DNA from: Terribacillus saccharophilus
Lineage (GTDB): Bacteria; Bacillota; Bacilli; Bacillales; Amphibacillaceae
NCBI RefSeq assembly: GCF_002272075.1
Contig: NZ_NPBJ01000013.1
Location: 230,409 to 294,408 of the forward strand
Reading direction: 5' to 3'
DNA length: 64,000 bases
Shown here: in pieces, positions 57,887-64,000 of the stretch
Layout: every line of letters starts with the position of its first letter
Position numbering within the stretch: position 1 is the stretch's first letter
The notes under the pieces: model-generated
Databases searched by the model: none
Seen by the model: only the letters and a program-made list of their open reading frames with translations
Told to the model about the DNA's origin: nothing
Translations under genes and position numbers: made by a program

Positions 57887-59404
57887 TTACCTCCCTACTA
57901 ATCCCATGTTGTTAATGATTGTATCAAGCATTTCGTCTGTGGCTGTCATGCTGCGGGCTGCTGCATTATAGGCGTGCTGGAACTTGATCATGTTGGTCAT
58001 TTCTTCATCAAGTGAAACACTGGAGACAGATTGACGCTGCAAATCAGCTTGATCAACTAACGAAGTTGAGTTAGTCGCTTGTCTCTTGGCTTCCTGTGCA
58101 TTTACACCCAATGTACCAATCATGCCTTCATAAAAGCTGCTGACAGAAGTACCGCCCAGTCCATCCAATGGGGAACGCATTGCTTCAGAAAGCTTCTTTG
58201 CGTTATCACCATTACCGGAAGTGCCGTCTGCACTTACTGCAATTAGATCAGGATTACCATCAATCTCATCAGACAAACTGATATTTGCCGCAGCACCGTA
58301 CTCCGACCCACCAGCATCAAAGAAATCGATTCCTGAAACCACGCCACCTTTTGTATAACCAGTTTGCTGCACAGCATTGATGGCCTGTGCAAAGTTAAAC
58401 GCCATCTTATCAAGGTTCTTCATCATTTCCGGATATGTACCTTTAACAGAACCATCTTCCAAATAACCATAAGAATCTATCAAACCTTTGAGCTCACCTT
58501 TGGATGTAAAATCTTCTACAGCAATTTCTGTATCTCCGAATGTGATACTCTCTACAGCTTCCATGCCGTTTTCATCTTGACCATACTGAATGGACAATGG
58601 CTGATATGTCTTCGTTTCTGGATCAACCAGCACTGCTTGAGCTGCACCTTGATCATCAACCAATGTAATCTTCGCGATACCTTGTGCAGCAGTCGGAGCC
58701 AAACCGCCTGAGTCTTGATATTCTACTTTAATGTTGACCATTGATGATAACTCATCAATGAGTACATCTCGTTTATCATACAAATCATTCGTTACCATGC
58801 CGTGCGGTTCCATCTCGGCAATCTGTTTGTTTAATTCATTTATTTGATTCATGTAAGAGTTGATACTCTTCACAGACACATTGTCAATTTGATCACGCAA
58901 ATCGCCTCGGACGTTGGTAAGGCTGCCAGAGATATAATTGAACGTCTCTGCAACAGCCTTACCTTTCTCTAAAGCTACAGAACGGGCTCCAGATTCTTCC
59001 GGAGTAGCTGAAAGATCTTGGAGAGAGCTCCAGAAATCATCCAAAACAGCAGATAAGCCTGAATCAGACGGCTCATTGATGACGCCTTCCATACGGCTCA
59101 AAGCTTCTGATTTCATACTCCAATAAGCAGCCGTTCCAGTCTGCGAGCGATATTGCGCATCCAAATAGCTGTTGCGAATTCGTTCTATCGAACCTGCTTG
59201 GACACCTGTTCCCTGCTGTCCGGCTATTTGTGGACGATTTAGTCCTGCGGCTGGATATGGGGAGATTTGTTCGAAGTTAACACGCTGTCTTGTATAGCCT
59301 TTTGTATTTGCATTCGCAATATTATTGCTTGTCGTATATAACGCCGTCTGCTGCGCAAAGAGCGCAGAGCGGGCGATTTCTAATCCTTGGAATGTTGATC
59401 CCAT
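57887..59404 (-). CDS. flgK: Flagellar hook-associated protein 1
   Basis: First hook-filament junction protein, 505 aa. N-terminal rod/hook signature STFQGLEIARSALFAQQTAL...SNNIANANTKGYTRQ and C-terminal SSVSLDEEMTNMIKFQHAYNAAARSMTA. AAAGGGG precedes the ATG. Follows flgN. Confidence 0.97.
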   Translation of the reverse strand: MGSTFQGLEIARSALFAQQTALYTTSNNIANANTKGYTRQRVNFEQISPYPAAGLNRPQIAGQQGTGVQAGSIERIRNSYLDAQYRSQTGTAAYWSMKSEALSRMEGVINEPSDSGLSAVLDDFWSSLQDLSATPEESGARSVALEKGKAVAETFNYISGSLTNVRGDLRDQIDNVSVKSINSYMNQINELNKQIAEMEPHGMVTNDLYDKRDVLIDELSSMVNIKVEYQDSGGLAPTAAQGIAKITLVDDQGAAQAVLVDPETKTYQPLSIQYGQDENGMEAVESITFGDTEIAVEDFTSKGELKGLIDSYGYLEDGSVKGTYPEMMKNLDKMAFNFAQAINAVQQTGYTKGGVVSGIDFFDAGGSEYGAAANISLSDEIDGNPDLIAVSADGTSGNGDNAKKLSEAMRSPLDGLGGTSVSSFYEGMIGTLGVNAQEAKRQATNSTSLVDQADLQRQSVSSVSLDEEMTNMIKFQHAYNAAARSMTATDEMLDTIINNMGLVGR

Positions 59405-59443
59405 GTATATTCCCCTTTTACCGATAGCTTTTCCGTATCTGTG

Positions 59444-59935
59444 TTATGCTTTGGAGTCAAATAAGGCGCGATTCTGCCGTCGCTGCTGATCTTGATTAGG
59501 TGTACCGTAGTTCAAAGATTGAATGGAGGGAGCAAGCATATCCAGTGAAATCTGCAAGAATTGCATCGACTGCTCCAGCAGCTGCCGATTAAGTGCTTCC
59601 TGTTTCTTAAGCTCTGTCACTGTTTCCGTAAGACCAATGAGCTCTTGTTCAAACTGAAAAGCTAACTTCTGATCTGTGATCAGTTCCAAAAGCTTTGAAA
59701 CACTAGAAGGTACTGAAAGCCCAGAAGCAACAGCATATGCTTCTGTTTGCTTGATTCGCAGTTTCTCGAGCTGTGTTACTGCTTGGACATGCTTCTTCTC
59801 GGCAAGCAGCTGCTTCTGCAGACCATCCATATCATTTGATTTTAAATGATCCGTTTTCAGCCGGCTGATTTCCAGAAGACTCCGATGCAATTTATGCAGT
59901 TTTTCAATTGTTTCTAATAAAGCTTGTAAAGCCAT
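59444..59935 (-). CDS. flgN: FlgN-family export chaperone (YvyG)
   Basis: 163-aa all-helical protein of the FlgN family, chaperone for FlgK and FlgL, which are encoded directly downstream. Heptad-rich (LETIEKLHKLHRSLLEISRLKTDHL). Sits between flgM and flgK as in B. subtilis yvyG. Confidence 0.92.
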   Translation of the reverse strand: MALQALLETIEKLHKLHRSLLEISRLKTDHLKSNDMDGLQKQLLAEKKHVQAVTQLEKLRIKQTEAYAVASGLSVPSSVSKLLELITDQKLAFQFEQELIGLTETVTELKKQEALNRQLLEQSMQFLQISLDMLAPSIQSLNYGTPNQDQQRRQNRALFDSKA

Positions 59936-59953
59936 GGTTGCTCCTCCTTGGTC

Positions 59954-60211
59954 TTATGACCAAAAATCCATCATTTTCTTAGCGGTTTTCTCTGCATCGA
60001 CTTTATATTCGCCATTTTGTACTGCGGCTTTTATCTGTTCCACATGGCTCTGACGGCTAGCCTGGATTTTATCGCCTTCCTGAAGGCGTTTCGCCTCCGG
60101 AGAGATCTCCAATTTATCCTGGCGCTGACTTGCTTTTTGCAAATCAGCTTGCTGCTTGAGCTGTTTTGTGTACGGATTGAAACCGGATTGGTTCGGACCT
60201 TGAATTTTCAA
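59954..60211 (-). CDS. flgM: Anti-sigma-D factor FlgM
   Basis: 85-aa inhibitor of sigma-D. N-terminal part disordered and polar; the conserved sigma-binding region lies at about 38-83 (KLEISPEAKRLQE ... VEQIKAAVQNGEYKVDAEKTAKKM). First gene of flgM-flgN-flgK-flgL; a sigma-D promoter lies upstream, giving negative feedback. Confidence 0.95.
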   Translation of the reverse strand: MKIQGPNQSGFNPYTKQLKQQADLQKASQRQDKLEISPEAKRLQEGDKIQASRQSHVEQIKAAVQNGEYKVDAEKTAKKMMDFWS

Positions 60212-60263
60212 AGATCTGCACCCCTTTCCAACTTCTTAACACTCTTACAGATAGTATCGGTCA

Positions 60264-60289
60264 ACATCGGGGAAATGTTAAGCGATTTA
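60264..60289 (-). promoter_or_regulatory. Sigma-D promoter of flgM
   Basis: TAAA (60286-60289), 14-bp spacer, CCCGATGT (60264-60271), about 52 bases before the flgM start. A second CCGATA lies slightly downstream. Confidence 0.7.
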
Positions 60290-60294
60290 ACGAA

Positions 60295-60711
60295 TTATTT
60301 CGCAGAACGGTCTGCATTGTAATAGACACGCTGCTCTTTAACACCGGCAGCTACCCGTTTATCATCCAATTCGCGGGCAATATCCAAATCTTTTCGCATT
60401 TGGTCTTTGCAATCTGTGCAAATTTCACCTTCTGTAATCTGATTGGAACAGTTACGGCAGGAATAAGACAGCATTGGGAATTGACTTGGCTGCAGTCGTT
60501 TTTCGCGGACAAATTTAATGATCAATGATTCTGGTACGGTTGTTACTTCCGTAATTTGCTGGATGGTTGCTTGGCGATTTTCACGTTTGCGCAGATATTG
60601 GTGTACCATTTGATAGGAACGTTCTTCCTCTCGATGACAATTCGGACAAATATCTCGGTAATCTCGTGCGAATACGCTTCCGCAGCGGACGCAATTTGCT
60701 AGTTCTAACAT
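60295..60711 (-). CDS. yvyF: Flagellar operon zinc-ribbon protein YvyF
   Basis: 138-aa protein of the TIGR03826/YvyF family. N-terminal zinc ribbon CVRCGSVF...CPNCHREE, a winged-helix-like middle (ENRQATIQQITEVTTVPESL) and a second zinc ribbon CRNCSNQI...CTDC. In B. subtilis it precedes flgM and affects its expression; a DNA- or RNA-binding regulator role is plausible. An extended -10 (TGCTATAAT, 60770-60778 minus strand) lies upstream. Confidence 0.9.
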   Translation of the reverse strand: MLELANCVRCGSVFARDYRDICPNCHREEERSYQMVHQYLRKRENRQATIQQITEVTTVPESLIIKFVREKRLQPSQFPMLSYSCRNCSNQITEGEICTDCKDQMRKDLDIARELDDKRVAAGVKEQRVYYNADRSAK

Positions 60712-60828
60712 AGGCTAACGCCCTCCTCCTAGTATAATAGGTACACTCTTTGGTGACCTGTTTAGTATAATTATAGCATGCTAATGTGACAATCCTGCGG
60801 TTTACGCGACATTTGACATATGGGAAAG

Positions 60829-61506
60829 TTACCCCCTGATTAACGTACAGGCAGCCACAAAATCGGTACCATTTTCCTGTAAAACCTGAGCAGCATGCCT
60901 TAGCGTTGTGCCTGTTGTATAAATATCATCGATTAACACAGCGTATTTGGGCGGCTCTGATAACAAATGAAAAGGATTTTCTGCAGTCATCCTGTGCAAT
61001 CGGCTGCGCTTGGATTGCTTCTCTCCGTGCTTTCTTCCTAGTACATCTTTCTGCTTGGCTCGTGTAAAAGCAGCTAACTCTCCAGCTTGGTTGAAGCCTC
61101 TATCCGCCATCCGCTCTGCGCTTAACGGAATAGGAACAACCTCATACTTGGAATCCTGGAAATGCTGATGATAGAGTTTGCGAAATTCTGCTTCGAACAC
61201 TTTACCGAGCACATAATCGCCGCGATATTTCCATCGTGCTATATAATCCTGCATAAATGGCTCATAACTGTACAAAGAAATATTCTTCTCCAGCACAGCT
61301 TGGTAGCTCGTTTTCTCCCACTCCAGACAATCCGAACAAATACTAGAACCGGTCTGCTTCATGCAACTTGGGCAACCTGGCTCCTTCAGCCTGTGAAAAG
61401 ATCCTTCGCAATTCCTACAAAGAAGTGATAATCGCTCCGGCCAGAAGAAAGTGGACCAGCTCGGTCGGGAAGTATACGATTCTCCGCATCCTACACAAAG
61501 GCTCAT
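60829..61506 (-). CDS. comFC: Competence protein ComFC
   Basis: 225-aa protein needed for DNA uptake. An N-terminal zinc-binding part (CVGC, CRNC, CPSC, CSDC) precedes a phosphoribosyltransferase domain with the PRPP loop LIDDIYTTGTT. Its ATG overlaps the comFA stop (ATGA), so the two are coupled and no comFB lies between them, unlike B. subtilis. Confidence 0.95.
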   Translation of the reverse strand: MSLCVGCGESYTSRPSWSTFFWPERLSLLCRNCEGSFHRLKEPGCPSCMKQTGSSICSDCLEWEKTSYQAVLEKNISLYSYEPFMQDYIARWKYRGDYVLGKVFEAEFRKLYHQHFQDSKYEVVPIPLSAERMADRGFNQAGELAAFTRAKQKDVLGRKHGEKQSKRSRLHRMTAENPFHLLSEPPKYAVLIDDIYTTGTTLRHAAQVLQENGTDFVAACTLIRG

Positions 61507-62897
61507 AGACGCTTTGCCCTTCGATTCATGTCTTGAATGGCCCGAACTGCTTTATCCATAGCATCACTTCTTCCTTCATGGAAAAAGACGACCTCTCCCG
61601 TCGGATCGGCCGGACTTCTGCCGGCGCGACCAGCAATCTGCACCAACGCTGCCTCATCAAACACATCATGAGCAGCATCTAAAATAGCCACATCCACAGA
61701 AGGAAACGTCACACCCCGCTCAAGAATGGTCGTCGTCAATATAATGGCTATTTCCCGATTTCGGAACGCCTGCACTTTTGCCTCTCTGTCTTTATCGGCA
61801 GCATAGACGGTTCTGATTAGTGTTTCAGCTTCTCTTTTTGGCAAGATTTTTTGCGCTGATGGACGCAACACTTCCATCGCTTCATCTTGCAGTGTATCAG
61901 CAAGTACCACGGTTGGAAGGAAAACAAGTACCTGCCTAGTCGGATTCCTTCGATTATTAAACCAATGCAGCAGCCCTTTTGGAAAGGTTCCTTTTCGCAA
62001 TTGCTTATGCATACCAAAGCAGAGCTTTGAAGCAGGTACTGGAAGCGGCTGTCCATGAAACCTTACGGGAACGAAAACATGCGGGAGGGTTTTAGCGGCT
62101 ATTTGCCGCTTTTCTTTTTGGCGCGGTGTTGCGGTGAGGAAGATAGAGGCACATGTCGGTTTCTTAGCTTTTTCCGAGGCGACATGGAGCATCGGGTCTG
62201 CATGAAATGGAAAAGCATCAATTTCATCAATAATGAGTACATCAAAAGCATGATAAAATCGCAGCAGCTGATGCGTGGTCGCCAGAATAAGCTGACCGTC
62301 ACCGGTTTTATCCGGACTGCCGCCGTACAATGCTTGAACAGAGACAGTTGGGAAGGCCTGCTGAAATCGCGGCAGCAATTCCCGGACAACATCCGCTCGC
62401 GGTGTTGCGAGACAAATTCGTTTACCCTGCTGGAGAGAGGTTGTAATACCCTGGAAGAGCATCTCAGTCTTCCCTGCGCCGCACACGGCATGCACCAGTA
62501 GCTTCCCATTCTGCTTCATCGTCTGATCGATTGCATCTGCCGCAATCTGCTGATGTCTGGTCAGTTCTCCTTCCCATGCACAAGGATTATCATGAATGTG
62601 CCAGTCAGGCTCTGGGCCGGCCCATTCATAGAAAGTTTCACAGAAACTTACTCTTCCCATCTGAATGCAGTTTCTGCAATACAGATGCTTACTTCCACAA
62701 ATCTGACAGTCAATGTTTTGCAAATGAGGCAGTGTCGCATTGCATCGATTGCAATACATGCTGCTTTTTTCTTTTCTGAGTGTTGGAATCTGTTTGAAGT
62801 GTTGGTGTTGGAGAGCTTCTCGGAGGGCATTCGTTGAGAGGGGGATTTCACGGCGCAATAATCGCTTGCCAGCATAGCGTTTTGGATCAAGTTCCAT
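61503..62897 (-). CDS. comFA: Competence ATPase/helicase ComFA
   Basis: DEAD-box-type ATPase that drives single-stranded DNA import during transformation, 464 aa (463 in B. subtilis). Four-Cys zinc finger at about 47-80 (CNRC ... CQIC ... CRNC), Walker A GAGKTEM (about 141-147), DEIDAF as Walker B, and motif VI QIAGRAGRS. A terminator lies 20-45 bases upstream and no ComK box was found in the remaining space. Confidence 0.96.
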   Translation of the reverse strand: MELDPKRYAGKRLLRREIPLSTNALREALQHQHFKQIPTLRKEKSSMYCNRCNATLPHLQNIDCQICGSKHLYCRNCIQMGRVSFCETFYEWAGPEPDWHIHDNPCAWEGELTRHQQIAADAIDQTMKQNGKLLVHAVCGAGKTEMLFQGITTSLQQGKRICLATPRADVVRELLPRFQQAFPTVSVQALYGGSPDKTGDGQLILATTHQLLRFYHAFDVLIIDEIDAFPFHADPMLHVASEKAKKPTCASIFLTATPRQKEKRQIAAKTLPHVFVPVRFHGQPLPVPASKLCFGMHKQLRKGTFPKGLLHWFNNRRNPTRQVLVFLPTVVLADTLQDEAMEVLRPSAQKILPKREAETLIRTVYAADKDREAKVQAFRNREIAIILTTTILERGVTFPSVDVAILDAAHDVFDEAALVQIAGRAGRSPADPTGEVVFFHEGRSDAMDKAVRAIQDMNRRAKRL

Positions 62898-62917
62898 CTA
62901 CTTGCTCCTTTCTATAA

Positions 62918-62942
62918 AAAAGGGGGGAGAAATTTTCTCCCC
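62918..62942 (-). terminator. Terminator of degV
   Basis: GGGGAGAAAA / TTTTCTCCCC-type stem followed by CCTTTTTTATAG on the minus strand; its end nearly touches the comFA ribosome binding site. Confidence 0.85.
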
Positions 62943-62944
62943 TG

Positions 62945-63787
62945 TTACACTTTGTACCATAAAAGTCCAATTGCACCTTCCCCAAGATGGGTAGCGATAA
63001 CCGGACCGAAATAAGAAACTTCTACTTCTACATTCGGAAATTCAGCCGCCAATTCCCCGCGCAGTGTTTCTGCTTCTTCAGGTCGATTGCCGTGAAGTAA
63101 GCATGCTTTCATTTTCGCACCATCTGCTGCTTGTTCCGCTAACAATGCTTTGATACGGCTGATAGCTTTCTTCTTCGTACGAATCTTTTCAAACGGTACT
63201 ATTCTTTTATCCTCAAAATGGAGAACCGGTTTCACCTGGAGCAAACTGCCGATAATAGCTTGTGCCCCGTTTAAGCGTCCTCCACGCTGCAGATTGGTTA
63301 AATCGTCAACGATAAAGTAAGCAATCATCGTTTCTTTCATTTCATCCATACGCTTGAGAATTTCTTCCACGCTAGCGCCTTGTTTCACCATACGAGCTGC
63401 TTCCAATGCATAGTAGCCTTGAGCCATACAGCTCAGCTCGGAATCATACGCATATACGTCAATTCCTTCGACCATATCGTCTGCAGCAACCATAGATTGG
63501 TACGTACCGCTGATACCGCTGGAAAGATGCACACTAATGACGGCATCGTAGGATTCACTCAGCTCCTCCAGTTTCTCTATCACTTTACCGACGACTGGCT
63601 GCGACGTCTTAGGCAATGCCTTCTGCTGCTTGACCTTGTCATAAAATTCCGAAGCGGTAATATCCACTTCTTCTTCATAAGTTGCATCGTCGAAAACAAC
63701 TTGCAACGGGATCATATGTATGTCAAACGCTTCTCGCTGTTCTGGCGTAAGATATGCTGTACTATCTGTCATCACAGCAATTTTCAT
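62945..63787 (-). CDS. DegV-family fatty-acid-binding protein
   Basis: 280-aa two-domain protein of the DegV/FakB family, which binds a fatty acid for phosphorylation by FakA. N-terminal MKIAVMTDSTAYLTPE, the ligand-contacting Ser in SVHLSSGISGTYQS (about 92-105), the GGRLNGAQAIIG segment and the C-terminal FGPVIATHLGEGAIG are all typical. In B. subtilis the degV-type gene (yviA) lies upstream of comFA, as here. Confidence 0.93.
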   Translation of the reverse strand: MKIAVMTDSTAYLTPEQREAFDIHMIPLQVVFDDATYEEEVDITASEFYDKVKQQKALPKTSQPVVGKVIEKLEELSESYDAVISVHLSSGISGTYQSMVAADDMVEGIDVYAYDSELSCMAQGYYALEAARMVKQGASVEEILKRMDEMKETMIAYFIVDDLTNLQRGGRLNGAQAIIGSLLQVKPVLHFEDKRIVPFEKIRTKKKAISRIKALLAEQAADGAKMKACLLHGNRPEEAETLRGELAAEFPNVEVEVSYFGPVIATHLGEGAIGLLWYKV

Positions 63788-64000
63788 GCTATCGGTCTCC
63801 CTTATGTTATTCTGCTTTCTATCTAACGTTTTCTGTTTTCCATCTAACGTTTTATGCCTCTATCTTACCCTATGCCTGTCCTTTTTGCATCATTCAATTA
63901 GGAATTCCAACTCATGCGAGGAAGTAAATATTTAAAGATTACCTGCTTGAAATAGCTGATTTGCTTAATCCTTTATTAGAAAAACAAAAAAGAGGCTGGG
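63788..64000. other. Intergenic edge of window
   Basis: 213 bases upstream of degV with no gene. The last 22 bases (A-run then GAGGCTGGG) look like the T-tract and distal arm of a minus-strand terminator belonging to a gene beyond the window. Confidence 0.4.

Overview
The window is a chromosomal segment of a motile, low-GC Gram-positive bacterium of the family Bacillaceae. Gene content and order follow the Bacillus subtilis degV-comF-flagellar-secA-ftsEX-uvrBA-hprK-trxB-clpP region. Small differences (RF3, an EnvC-like hydrolase beside ftsX, no yvoD or comFB) point to the Terribacillus/Halobacillus/Oceanobacillus side of the family; this placement is inferred from gene order and protein resemblance only. 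Almost everything reads on the minus strand.

Layout, left to right. 1-1.9 kb: the edge of an integrated element (partial winged-helix gene, tyrosine recombinase) against a tRNA-Arg(CCG) gene whose 3' part cannot be recognised. 2-5.7 kb: manganese catalase with a sigma-B-type promoter, clpP with a CtsR box, yteJ, sppA, crh. 5.8-9.4 kb: whiA-yvcK-rapZ-yvcI. 9.4-11.5 kb: trxB and a TPR protein. 11.6-16.6 kb: glycerol genes glpD, glpK, glpF, glpP, with an antitermination-type leader before glpD. 16.7-19.6 kb: yvoF, ppaX, lgt, hprK. 19.7-22.3 kb: yvlD, yvlB and the bacillithiol pair bshB2-yojF. 22.4-29.1 kb: uvrA-uvrB with an SOS box, and prfC. 29.3-33.1 kb: a glucose-type EIIA and a large SWIM-SNF2 helicase, both on the plus strand. 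33.1-35.4 kb: an AT-rich accessory pair, a secreted Asp-box beta-propeller and an Amj-type lipid II flippase. 35.4-41.3 kb: a cell-envelope block minJ, ctpB, EnvC-like M23 hydrolase, ftsX, ftsE. 41.6-47 kb: cccB, prfB with its programmed +1 frameshift, secA, an unrecognised small gene with a non-standard start, hpf. 47.2-60.7 kb: late flagellar genes fliT, fliS, fliD, flaG, hag, csrA, fliW, yviE, flgL, flgK, flgN, flgM, yvyF. Between flaG and hag sit three extra genes: an acetoin/diacetyl reductase, an RsbR paralogue and a glycosyltransferase-CDP-glycerol phosphotransferase fusion. 60.8-63.8 kb: comFC, comFA, degV.

How they work together. Three circuits can be read from the DNA. (1) CsrA-FliW-flagellin: csrA and fliW lie just upstream of hag, whose leader carries a hairpin with AGGA in its loop plus a second GGA at the ribosome binding site; sigma-D-type promoters precede hag, flaG and flgM. 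(2) General stress: sigma-B-like promoters of matching geometry (14-bp spacer) precede hpf, the manganese catalase and the RsbR paralogue. (3) Carbon and phosphate signalling: HPr kinase, Crh, an EIIA protein and the glp genes with cre-like sites. The most novel-looking items are the GT/TagF-type fusion next to flagellin, the small gene between hpf and secA, the perfect inverted repeat that could hide the ribosome binding site of the reductase, and the truncated tRNA at the element boundary. Promoter and motif calls were made by eye; no database search was run.
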